From Bacillota bacterium (GTDB taxonomy: Bacteria; Bacillota; Clostridia; Lachnospirales; Lachnospiraceae): 51,009 bases of DNA. Under the pieces are notes generated by a model. The model worked only from the letters and a program-made list of their open reading frames with translations. It was not told the DNA's origin and did no database searches. How positions within the stretch are numbered: the first letter of the stretch is position 1; each line of letters starts with the position of its first letter. Shown in pieces: positions 8,444-16,076 of this stretch. Made by a program: the position numbers and the translations under genes. The stretch spans positions 1-51,009 of the forward strand of contig JAEZNB010000097.1 of assembly GCA_023441965.1 (NCBI GenBank). The letters are read 5' to 3'.

Positions 8444-9256
8444 ATGAAAAAAAGATTGATTGTGCTTATGATGGCTGTGCTTACCATACTTAGCCTGACG
8501 GCCTGCGGTTCCAAGGATAGTGGAAAAGATAATTCACTGAAGTACATAAAGGACAATAAGAAGCTGATCCTTGGTCTGGATGATTCCTTTGCACCCATGG
8601 GTTTCCGCGATGCTTCCGGCAACATCGTCGGCTTTGATATCGACCTGGCAACTGCGGTATGCGAAAAGCTGGGCGTGGAGCTGGTGCTTCAGCCGATCGA
8701 CTGGAAGACCAAGGAAGTGGAATTAAATACGAAAAACATTGACTGTATCTGGAATGGGTTCTCTGTAACAGAGGAGCGTTTAAAGAATCTGACCATGTCA
8801 GCACCCTATATGGATAACAGCATTTCCCTGGTTGTGGTGAATGGTAGTGAGATTAAGACCATGGCTGATATGGCAGGGAAGAAGCTGGCTGTTCAGAGTG
8901 GCTCTTCCGCAGAGGAAGCCTTAAATGCGGATGAGAATAAGGCCTTCAAAGACTCCCTCGGCGAGGTGATCGGTCTTAGTGATTACACAACCGCTCTGTT
9001 GGATCTGGAAACCGGAAGCTCTGATGCGGTCCTGATGGATTCCGTAATGGCCAACTATATGATCAATGATCTGGGCAAGAATTACCTTGTCCTGGATGAC
9101 AGTCTCGTAGCGGAAGAATATGCTGTTGGCTTCCGTAAAGGTGATGAGGCTCTCCGCAAGGCGATTGAGGATGCCTTCAAGGATCTGAAGAAGGATGGAA
9201 CGATTGATAAGATCTCAAAGAAATGGTTCGGCTCCGATATCACTACGATTCAATAA
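8444..9256 (+). CDS. Amino-acid ABC transporter substrate-binding lipoprotein (SBP_bac_3 family)
   Basis: 270 residues from the ATG at 8444, which has GGGAG at 8433-8437; an in-frame ATG at 8432 overlaps that site and is unlikely. Residues 1-21 form a lipoprotein signal ending in the lipobox LTAC, so the mature protein is tethered to the outer face of the membrane through Cys21. The rest is a periplasmic-type binding fold of the family-3 (polar amino acid) group: LILGLDDSFAPMGFRD, VGFDIDLATAVCEKLG, then NGFSVTEERLKNLTMSAPY and the closing KKDGTIDKISKKWFG. It delivers a polar amino acid or a relative such as cystine or glutamine to the permease/ATPase encoded at 12777-14312. The specific ligand cannot be read. 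It is separated from its partners by two unrelated genes. Confidence 0.85.
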   Translation: MKKRLIVLMMAVLTILSLTACGSKDSGKDNSLKYIKDNKKLILGLDDSFAPMGFRDASGNIVGFDIDLATAVCEKLGVELVLQPIDWKTKEVELNTKNIDCIWNGFSVTEERLKNLTMSAPYMDNSISLVVVNGSEIKTMADMAGKKLAVQSGSSAEEALNADENKAFKDSLGEVIGLSDYTTALLDLETGSSDAVLMDSVMANYMINDLGKNYLVLDDSLVAEEYAVGFRKGDEALRKAIEDAFKDLKKDGTIDKISKKWFGSDITTIQ

Positions 9257-9284
9257 GGTTTATGAAATTTAATGATACTATTTT

Positions 9285-9320
9285 GTCCCGGTCGGTATTA
9301 TCGATCGGGACTTTCTTTTT
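9285..9320 (+). terminator. Rho-independent terminator after the binding-protein gene
   Basis: GTCCCGGTCG (9285-9294) pairs with CGATCGGGAC (9302-9311) with one G-U pair; it is followed by TTTCTTTTT. It ends the binding-protein transcript 28 nt after the stop, so the downstream permease and ATPase genes need their own promoter. Confidence 0.85.
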
Positions 9321-9488
9321 GTATGGCATCCCAAGCTTTCTTTTTTACTTAAAAAGAGTTATGATAATGGAAGTAGATGATGATGCAGTAGGGAGTATCG
9401 AAGAGGATATCTGCTCTGGAAGCAGGCGGATGCTTCGATCGCGTAAATATTATGAAACATATTAATTATAAAAGCAGGAGGCAGATCA

Positions 9489-10661
9489 ATGAATCGGGAA
9501 CAGCTACTTAACCTAAAGCCGGTAATACAGCAGGAAATTGATGCGGGGGCAATTGCGGGAGCTGCCATCAGAGTAATCCATGAGAATGAGACAGTATATC
9601 AGGAGACCTTGGGCTATGCGGACAGGGAGAAGGGGCTTCTTATGGCCGGAGACACCATCTACCGAATCTTTTCCATGTCGAAGCCGATTACAGCAGCTGC
9701 AATCATGATCCTATTTGAGAGGGGACAGCTTCAGCTGTTGGCTCCGGTATCGGACTATCTGGAGGGCTTTCGGAAGCAGAAGGTATGGACAGAGCAGGGC
9801 TTGATCGATACGGTCAGAGAGGTTACGCTTCAGGATCTTCTGAACATGACCTCCGGTGTGGTATATCCGGACGCAGGCTTCCCCGTCGGCAGAATGATGG
9901 GAGAGCTCTATAACCAGGTGGATCAGGAGGTGAAAAGCGGGAAGCCGGTGTCCACCCATGATTTCTGCAACCGGATCGGCAAGATACCCTTGGAGTTTCA
10001 GCCGGGAGAGCGGTGGCGTTACGGAGCCTCTGCAGATATCCTGGGAGCTGTCATAGAGGTGGTATCCGGTAAGAAGCTTAGTACTTTCCTGAAGGAGGAG
10101 CTGTTTGAGCCTCTAGGTATGGTGGATACGGGCTTTTATGTACCGAAGGAGAAGCTGAACCGTTTTGCTGCCAATTATCAATATAATCCCGTTACCGGAA
10201 AGCTGGAGGTATTCAAGGACAGGTTTTTATGCGTGGAGGATTGCTACGAGCCGCCGCTCTTTGAATCCGCAGGGGCCGGATTGTTCTCCACGGTGGAGGA
10301 TTATTCCCGCTTCGCCCTGATGCTTGCCAATGGGGGAACCTATGGGGGAGTTAGGATCCTTGGCCATAAAACAGTAGAATACTTGTCTTCACCTCAGCTG
10401 ACAAAGGAGCAGGCGAGCACCTATAACTGGGATACACAGTACGGCTATAGCTATGGGAACCTGATGAGAAGTCTGGTGGATCCGGTCAGGGGAGTGACGA
10501 ACGGAAGCATAGGAGAGTTCGGTTGGGATGGTTGGACCGGCAATTATTTCTTCATCGATCCGAAGGAGAAGCTGGTCATGGTCTATATGATCCAGAGATG
10601 TGATGGGGGTAATCCGGGGTTGATCCGTAAGCTGCGCCAGATCATCTACAGCTCCCTATAA
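9489..10661 (+). CDS. Serine hydrolase of the beta-lactamase/class C family (EstB-like esterase)
   Basis: 390 residues, no signal peptide, so probably cytoplasmic. It has the SxxK motif Ser62-Met-Ser-Lys65 in YRIFSMSKPITAAAIMILFE, a tyrosine motif Tyr178-Gly-Ala-Ser in ERWRYGASADILGAVIE, where penicillin-binding enzymes usually have Y-x-N, and an FGWDGWTGNYFFIDPKEK segment in the place of the K-T-G/W-G-G box. Tyr-x-x-Ser with a modified third box resembles family VIII esterases (EstB type) more than true beta-lactamases. It may hydrolyse esters or amides of small molecules or peptides; antibiotic hydrolysis is not supported. The ATG at 9489 follows GCAGGAGGCAGATCA. It sits between the separated ABC transporter genes. 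Confidence 0.8.
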   Translation: MNREQLLNLKPVIQQEIDAGAIAGAAIRVIHENETVYQETLGYADREKGLLMAGDTIYRIFSMSKPITAAAIMILFERGQLQLLAPVSDYLEGFRKQKVWTEQGLIDTVREVTLQDLLNMTSGVVYPDAGFPVGRMMGELYNQVDQEVKSGKPVSTHDFCNRIGKIPLEFQPGERWRYGASADILGAVIEVVSGKKLSTFLKEELFEPLGMVDTGFYVPKEKLNRFAANYQYNPVTGKLEVFKDRFLCVEDCYEPPLFESAGAGLFSTVEDYSRFALMLANGGTYGGVRILGHKTVEYLSSPQLTKEQASTYNWDTQYGYSYGNLMRSLVDPVRGVTNGSIGEFGWDGWTGNYFFIDPKEKLVMVYMIQRCDGGNPGLIRKLRQIIYSSL

Positions 10662-10715
10662 CCTGTTACGAGGTTATATGCAGACTTAGCTCCGGTGTAG
10701 GCAACAGGAATGATA

Positions 10716-10744
10716 TTGCATTATTTTCCTCTATATGGTAATAT
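10716..10744 (+). promoter_or_regulatory. Promoter of the zinc-ribbon repeat protein gene
   Basis: -35 TTGCAT (10716-10721), 17-nt spacer, -10 TAATAT (10739-10744) preceded by ATGG. Its position rules out an earlier in-frame start at 10710 and supports translation from about 10830. Confidence 0.6.
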
Positions 10745-10829
10745 TCCTAATGGGTCTAACCACAAAAGACTCTATACAGAAGTAACCTATGATTTACGAG
10801 CAACAGCAGTTGGTATGGGAGATAATATG

Positions 10830-12641
10830 ATGAACTGTAAGCTATGCGGATATCAATTAAGCCCGGAGATGAAATTCTGCCCCTCTTGCGGCAGCCGGAT
10901 TCTGATCGGAAAGGATGGCTTCTTCCCGATTGAGGATGATCCCACTTTTGCGATCAGGGATGCGGAATATATTAAGCCGGCGGTTCAAGCGGAGGATGCA
11001 TTGTCAGATGGACCAAACCGGACGGAACAGACGAAGGGTGAAGAGGGGCAGCAGGAAGCGGAGAACAGCCCTTATGGAGACAACCCGGATACGGAAGAGG
11101 AGAGCTCCGATCAGCCGAGGAAAACAAAGTCAATCTGGAACCTCATAAAAACCAGACCTTATCTTGGAGTGTTTGCTTGTATGATCGCAGGTATCCTTCT
11201 TTATACTCTGTTTTTCATGGACAGGCCGGTTACAACCTACTTTAAGCTATCCGGCAATCAGATACAGGTATACACAAGGGAGGATAAGACACTTGTACTG
11301 AATCATAAGGGAGATACGGTTCATAGCTTTGATTATCCCAGCTACTGTCAATATAGCCGGGACAAATCCGCAGCAGTGATCTATCTTATAAAGTCTGAGG
11401 AGAGGCAGGATGTAGAGCTTCATTATGTTACCGAGGAGGATAGCATTCAGTTGTCCGAGGAATACACAGTATCTGATCTGTCGGCAGACGGCAGGTATCT
11501 GTTCTATGCCGATAAGATGCAGGAGGATAACTATGGGCTCTACCGTTACGATAGGAAGACCAAAAAAGAGAAGCTCTTAGTCCAGGCGAAGGATAAAAAG
11601 TTCGGATATATCGTGACCTCACCGGATGGTAAGACTCTGGTTTATAGTCTGATCCCTCCGGACTATGGTACCAATGAGAATTCCAAGATGGAGAATATCC
11701 TCTTAAGAGAGGGCAAGGAAGCAGAGTCCCTGGGGGCTAATAAATATATCTATGAGGTCTCCAATGATGCTATCTATATTTATTATAGTGAACTACAGGG
11801 GTATACCATCAGCTCCCTCTATGTCAGGAACCAGGGAAAAGAGATCAAATTAATGGATTATTTTGGACTGAATGCCCTCTGGGTCAACCAAGATTATTCG
11901 GAAATGCTCTGTTCTGATGGAGGAAACACGTATCTTTATGATGGAGGAGATAAACTGCTTAAGATTGCCGGAGTAGCAGCGATTGAGCTGCTGCTGCCAA
12001 ATCAGTATCAGGGATATGCTGATTCCGACAGAATGATCATGGTTCATAACTTCAAAAGCTTTAAAAATAAACTGATCCGCTGCAATGACGGATCGATCCG
12101 TATTGTCAATAAAGAGGGAGATGCTGATCAGATATGCCGTGTGGAAAATGAGAGCAAGCTTGTCCTATCCTCCGATGGGAATAATCTGCTGTTCAGTACA
12201 TCGAAGGGCAGCATCAAGAGGGTGAGTGATCTGTATGGAAAATGTCAGGAAAGCACTGTGGTCAGTCAGATGAGCAGCTTTATTACTTCCGGTGATCTTT
12301 CACAGATTTATTATATGATCGGAGACCAGCTCTTCTACAAAGAAGGCACCGGCAGTAAGGAGGCGATTAAAATCGCAGGTGGAGTCGCTGCCATAATAAG
12401 TAACGGAGATGATACGGCAGCTCTTTTCCGGACCAGAGTAAGGGGAAGAGGAGAACTCTATTATAGCCGTAAGGGGAGTGAGCCGGTACAGCTATTGAAG
12501 GATGTCTCGGTCACGGATATGAAACGCATGGAATCCGGGAATGGAGTGGAAATCATAACGATAACAGCAACCGAAGCTTACGAATACTATTATAACTCTG
12601 AAGGAAAGAAAGTCCGGAGAATCGAGGACGAAATTGGCTAA
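10830..12641 (+). CDS. Zinc-ribbon, single-pass membrane protein with an external repeat (beta-propeller-like) domain
   Basis: About 603 residues from the ATG at 10830 (GGGAGA at 10818-10823; an adjacent ATG at 10827 is also possible). A zinc ribbon (CKLCGYQLSPEMKFCPSCG) lies at the very N-terminus. A charged acidic linker follows, then one membrane helix (YLGVFACMIAGILLYTLFFM) around residues 108-128. The large C-terminal part contains repeated strands of TolB/WD-like character, for example KTLVYSLIPPDYG and YLFYADKMQEDNYGLYRYD, and SSDGNNLLFST. This suggests an external beta-propeller of unknown ligand with a cytoplasmic zinc ribbon. No catalytic motif was seen. It has its own promoter at 10716-10744. 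Confidence 0.65.
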   Translation: MNCKLCGYQLSPEMKFCPSCGSRILIGKDGFFPIEDDPTFAIRDAEYIKPAVQAEDALSDGPNRTEQTKGEEGQQEAENSPYGDNPDTEEESSDQPRKTKSIWNLIKTRPYLGVFACMIAGILLYTLFFMDRPVTTYFKLSGNQIQVYTREDKTLVLNHKGDTVHSFDYPSYCQYSRDKSAAVIYLIKSEERQDVELHYVTEEDSIQLSEEYTVSDLSADGRYLFYADKMQEDNYGLYRYDRKTKKEKLLVQAKDKKFGYIVTSPDGKTLVYSLIPPDYGTNENSKMENILLREGKEAESLGANKYIYEVSNDAIYIYYSELQGYTISSLYVRNQGKEIKLMDYFGLNALWVNQDYSEMLCSDGGNTYLYDGGDKLLKIAGVAAIELLLPNQYQGYADSDRMIMVHNFKSFKNKLIRCNDGSIRIVNKEGDADQICRVENESKLVLSSDGNNLLFSTSKGSIKRVSDLYGKCQESTVVSQMSSFITSGDLSQIYYMIGDQLFYKEGTGSKEAIKIAGGVAAIISNGDDTAALFRTRVRGRGELYYSRKGSEPVQLLKDVSVTDMKRMESGNGVEIITITATEAYEYYYNSEGKKVRRIEDEIG

Positions 12642-12649
12642 AATACCAT

Positions 12650-12678
12650 TTGAATTTGAAACCCTGTTATGGTAATAT
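12650..12678 (+). promoter_or_regulatory. Promoter of the amino-acid permease/ATPase genes
   Basis: -35 TTGAAT (12650-12655), 17-nt spacer, -10 TAATAT (12673-12678), preceded by TATGG. Positions 12668-12704 match 8324-8360, before the binding-protein gene, almost base for base. A leader hairpin follows (TCTGTTTT 12709-12716 with AAAACAGA 12733-12740). Confidence 0.6.
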
Positions 12679-12776
12679 GGTAAAGTGCTAACAGAGTAAC
12701 AAATAAATCTGTTTTTAATAATTCGAGCGGATAAAACAGACTATAAATCATAATGCGATTTCCCGGAGGTTCCGAC

Positions 12777-13424
12777 ATGATACCCTATGATTATCTGATA
12801 CCGGAGATGCTCAAGGCTACCCTGTGGGTAGTACGGATCTTCTTTCTGACCATTCTTTTCTCCATACCCTTGGGTTTTCTGGTTGCCTTAGCAAGAAGAA
12901 GCCGCATCTGGCTGATCAGCTTTCCTACCCGGATCTATCAGCTGATCTTTCGCGGTACACCATTGATGCTGCAGCTGATCTTCTTCATGTACGGACCCTA
13001 TTTCATATTTGGCTCCACCTTCAGCCGTCCGTTTGCCTGCATCTTAGCCTTTACCGTGAATTATGCAGCTTATTTCGGTGAGATCTTCCGTGGTGGGATT
13101 GCAGCGATTCCGAAGGGACAGTATGAGGCTGCGAAGGTACTGGGCTACACGAAATTTCAGACCTTTATGAGAATAGTTCTTCCGCAGGTGGTAAGGCACG
13201 TCATTCCTGCCACCGGCAATGAGCTGATGACCTTGGTCAAGGATACCTCTCTGGCTCAGGTAATCGGCATCGAGGAGTTATTCAAGGTGGCATCCAGAAC
13301 CGGCTCTACCTATGCCTCCACCATACCGATCATCATAGCGGGAGCCTTTTACCTGATCATGAATACTTTGGTGGAGATATCCTTTAAGGTGATTGAGAAG
13401 AAGATGAATTATTATAAGGGCTAA
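12777..13424 (+). CDS. Amino-acid ABC transporter permease (HisM/GlnP family)
   Basis: 215 residues from the ATG at 12777, which has GGAGG at 12765-12769; an in-frame ATG at 12753 lies upstream of that site. Around five membrane helices. It has the polar amino-acid permease signatures QLIFRGTPLMLQLIFFMYG and the EAA loop EAAKVLGYTKFQTFMRIVLP, which contacts the ATPase, plus NELMTLVKDTSLAQVIGI near the end. It forms the channel for the amino acid captured by the lipoprotein at 8444. The ATPase gene starts 129 nt downstream. It is transcribed from 12650-12678, a promoter like that of the binding protein. Confidence 0.88.
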   Translation: MIPYDYLIPEMLKATLWVVRIFFLTILFSIPLGFLVALARRSRIWLISFPTRIYQLIFRGTPLMLQLIFFMYGPYFIFGSTFSRPFACILAFTVNYAAYFGEIFRGGIAAIPKGQYEAAKVLGYTKFQTFMRIVLPQVVRHVIPATGNELMTLVKDTSLAQVIGIEELFKVASRTGSTYASTIPIIIAGAFYLIMNTLVEISFKVIEKKMNYYKG

Positions 13425-13553
13425 TACATAAGGAATGTGAATTGGAACGGTTCTGAAGACAGTGAGGCTCGGATCAGGTGCTCTGCTTATACTTCCGGGC
13501 TGAATAGATTATGATATAACGCAGCGAATCGAGGTTGGATTGGGAGGATGGAA

Positions 13554-14312
13554 ATGCTGTTAATCGCTGATATGATCAGAAAACAATTTGATGGGCTGGA
13601 GGTATTGAAGGACATCTCCCTGGAGGTTAGGGAGGGGGAGGTCGTTGCCATCATCGGTCCCTCCGGTTCCGGTAAGTCCACCCTGCTGCGTTGTCTGACC
13701 CAGCTTGAGAGAGTAGATGAAGGCAGGATAGAGGTATGCGGCCGGCAGATGGTAGACACCCTGGACGGGAAGGCGGTTTATGCGGACCCGAAGACCCTCC
13801 ATGACATCATACTGAAGGTAGGACTGGTATTCCAGAATTTCAATCTCTTTCCCCATTACACCGTGATGAAGAATATTACCGATGCTTTGGTTAAGGTACT
13901 GGGGACAACCAAAGAGCTGGCAGAACAGAAGGCCAGAGAGCTGCTGGAGAAGATGAATCTGGCAGATAAGGGAGCAGCATATCCCTGCGAGCTGTCCGGC
14001 GGACAGCAGCAGAGAGTAGCCATCGCCAGAGCACTGGCTCTAAATCCCAAGATTCTCTTCTTTGATGAGCCCACCTCCGCCCTGGACCCGGAGCTGACCG
14101 GAGAAATCCTGAAGGTAATCCGTGAGCTGGCGAAGGAGAAGATGACCATGGTGATCGTAACCCATGAGATGGCCTTTGCCAGGGATGTGGCAGACCGGAT
14201 CATCTTTATGGATAACGGTGCGATCGTGGAGCAGGGAACTCCGGAAGAGGTGTTCTCTAATTCCCTGAACCAGAGAACAAAGGATTTCCTGCAGAGATTC
14301 AATCAGGGATAA
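13554..14312 (+). CDS. Amino-acid ABC transporter ATP-binding protein (GlnQ/HisP family)
   Basis: 252 residues from the ATG at 13554 (GGGAGG ends just before an earlier in-frame ATG at 13548, so 13554 is better spaced). Complete ABC ATPase motifs: Walker A GPSGSGKS (35-42), Q-loop VFQNFNLFPH, signature LSGGQQQR (147-154), Walker B ILFFDEP, D-loop SALD, and H-loop VTHEMAF (His204). The length and the extended VYADPKTLHDII segment match the polar amino-acid group. It energises uptake with the permease just upstream. Intergenic DNA 13425-13553 holds no gene; a TATAAC with poor -35 lies near 13518. Confidence 0.9.
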   Translation: MLLIADMIRKQFDGLEVLKDISLEVREGEVVAIIGPSGSGKSTLLRCLTQLERVDEGRIEVCGRQMVDTLDGKAVYADPKTLHDIILKVGLVFQNFNLFPHYTVMKNITDALVKVLGTTKELAEQKARELLEKMNLADKGAAYPCELSGGQQQRVAIARALALNPKILFFDEPTSALDPELTGEILKVIRELAKEKMTMVIVTHEMAFARDVADRIIFMDNGAIVEQGTPEEVFSNSLNQRTKDFLQRFNQG

Positions 14313-14357
14313 GTATTAAGATATAGAATTCATATAGAATTCTCTCCCCGGATAAGG

Positions 14358-14386
14358 TTGCATCATTAACCAAAAAATGATATAAT
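14358..14386 (+). promoter_or_regulatory. Promoter of the PPC/Big_2 protein and LRR kinase genes
   Basis: -35 TTGCAT (14358-14363), 17-nt spacer, -10 TATAAT (14381-14386) with a TG one base upstream; the start codon at 14416 lies 30 nt downstream. Confidence 0.65.
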
Positions 14387-14415
14387 ATGCAATATATGTA
14401 TAGGGAGGAATACCT

Positions 14416-16053
14416 ATGAACGGAAAAGCCAGATGCCTGCTAGTGATGATTTCCGGTATATTATTTATACCCTTTTTTCTGAGTATGGGTGCGGACGCTG
14501 CTGAGAATAAAAAGGAGATTAATCTTCCACTTGGTAAGACCGTAGAAGGCCATTTCGTCTCCGGAGCTGCGGATACCTATGTGATTAAGCCTACTGAGGT
14601 TGGAAGGCTTACGATTACGATAACCAACTATATTAAGGATACCACCACCGCAACCCTCTATGCTGCCGGTTATGAGGATAAGAAACTGATCCAGTACGGA
14701 CATTATGATGAAGCAGCCGGTTACTCTACCATTTCTTTTGATCTCTATGCGAATACCAGAGCCTATTATCTTAATCTGTATAATCAGTTCGTTGTTAACA
14801 GCGGAACCTTTAAAATATCGTGCAAATTCACCGCAGACGCAACGATTGATTCGGAAAAGATCAACAGCTCCGTGGATACCGCAATTCCCATAAAAGACAA
14901 CAAATTGTATCGGGGAGTCCTGACCTACGAAGAGGATGAGAATTATTACAGCATCGTTTTAAAGAAGAAAGCTACACTTAGTCTTAAGGTTTCTACGTTA
15001 GACCAAACGACAGTGGATGTCATAGTCAAAGATTCAGAAGGGGTGATAAAGCATCAGGATTGGTGCTATTCGGACACGAAGATCTATTCCTATCGGGAAG
15101 AACTGCCGAAGGGAACCTACTATATTATCGTAAAGAAGAGTGGTAAGGAGTTTCAGCTTGGCAGAAGATATGAGATAGAGACCGGTTCTTATGTCCCCAT
15201 CAAGTCCATCAGTCTTCCCTCATCGAAGTCGATTAAGATCGGTTCTTCCTTTACCTTTAAACCTACCTTAGTACCTGCAAATGCAACCGGTGATTATGTC
15301 TTTTCCAGCAACAACAACAGTATTGTCAAGGTCTCCAAGACCACAGGAGAGATTACCGGAATGAGGCAGGGAACTGCCGTCATTACGGTGCAGGCGGTCA
15401 ACGGAACGATGAAGGACACCTGTAAGGTTACCGTATTAGGAAATGTACCCGTATCCGGCATTTCCTTAAGTAATTCAAAGGTATCCCTGTATAAAGGTGA
15501 TAAAATAACCCTTACTGCTACCATAGCTCCTAAGGATGCCACCAAAAAGACAATCACCTGGAAATCCTCTGATCAGAAGATCGCTACAGTGGACGCCTCC
15601 GGTGTCGTAACCGCGAAGGCCCTTGGCACCTGTAAGATTACGGCCACAGCGGACGGGAAAAGCGCAACTGCTACGGTTGAGGTCAAGGCAAGGCCTACAC
15701 CTACACCGACCCCAACACCTAAGCCTACACCAACACCTACTCCGAAACCTACTCCGACCCCGACACCGAAGCCGACTCCGAAACCAACTCCGACTCCAAT
15801 ACCGAAGCCTGAAGTGATCAGTATCAGTATGCAGAAGACTTCCTTAAAGCTGAACGTAGGTGACAGTACAGAGCTGACGGTAAATATCATACCGGGCAAT
15901 GCCTATGACAAAACCTTAACCTGGTCCAGTACTGATTCCTCCATCGTGTCTGTAGTGAACGGGACAATCACGTGTCATAAAGCAGGAAGTGCCAGAATCA
16001 CTGTAACCTCCTCCAATGGAAAGAAGGACTATTGTACGGTTCTGGTTGAATAA
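14416..16053 (+). CDS. Secreted multidomain protein: two PPC-like domains, three Big_2 domains and a Pro/Thr hinge
   Basis: 545 residues. Residues 1-28 are a Sec signal peptide (KARCLLVMISGILFIPFFLS, then GADA). Two bacterial pre-peptidase C-like domains follow (about 35-135 and 140-257), each with the D-T-Y-x-I/Y-Y-x-I beta-sandwich pattern. Two Big_2 Ig-like domains (about 260-342 and 345-424) contain VKVSKTTGEITGMRQGTAVI and ATVDASGVVTAKALGTCKIT. A 42-residue (TP)n/KP hinge (about 425-466) leads to a third Big_2 domain. No LPXTG or membrane anchor was seen, so it is probably secreted or held by binding. Such domains mediate carbohydrate or surface contacts. It is followed after 23 nt by the receptor-like kinase and probably shares its transcript; a kinase-ligand link is inference. 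Confidence 0.75.
   Translation: MNGKARCLLVMISGILFIPFFLSMGADAAENKKEINLPLGKTVEGHFVSGAADTYVIKPTEVGRLTITITNYIKDTTTATLYAAGYEDKKLIQYGHYDEAAGYSTISFDLYANTRAYYLNLYNQFVVNSGTFKISCKFTADATIDSEKINSSVDTAIPIKDNKLYRGVLTYEEDENYYSIVLKKKATLSLKVSTLDQTTVDVIVKDSEGVIKHQDWCYSDTKIYSYREELPKGTYYIIVKKSGKEFQLGRRYEIETGSYVPIKSISLPSSKSIKIGSSFTFKPTLVPANATGDYVFSSNNNSIVKVSKTTGEITGMRQGTAVITVQAVNGTMKDTCKVTVLGNVPVSGISLSNSKVSLYKGDKITLTATIAPKDATKKTITWKSSDQKIATVDASGVVTAKALGTCKITATADGKSATATVEVKARPTPTPTPTPKPTPTPTPKPTPTPTPKPTPKPTPTPIPKPEVISISMQKTSLKLNVGDSTELTVNIIPGNAYDKTLTWSSTDSSIVSVVNGTITCHKAGSARITVTSSNGKKDYCTVLVE
15690..15813 (+). repeat. Coding (TP)n/KP microrepeat of the hinge
   Basis: ACACC/ACTCC-type six- and twelve-base units coding for alternating Thr-Pro and Lys-Pro. 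It is a flexible external linker between Big_2 domains and likely to vary in length by slippage; changes of 6 bases keep the frame. Confidence 0.7.
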
Positions 16054-16076
16054 AATATTACAAATGAGGGATGGGT

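Noticed and set aside
9223..9465. Possible 80-codon gene after the binding protein
   Set aside because: It spans a strong terminator, has no ribosome binding site, and overlaps the binding-protein gene end.
9489..10661. Antibiotic-inactivating beta-lactamase
   Set aside because: No signal peptide, Tyr-Gly-Ala-Ser instead of Y-x-N, and an altered third box; closer to EstB-like esterases.
15573..15899. Minus-strand Gly/Val-rich frame opposite the PPC/Big_2 gene
   Set aside because: It is the complement of the (TP)n hinge repeat.
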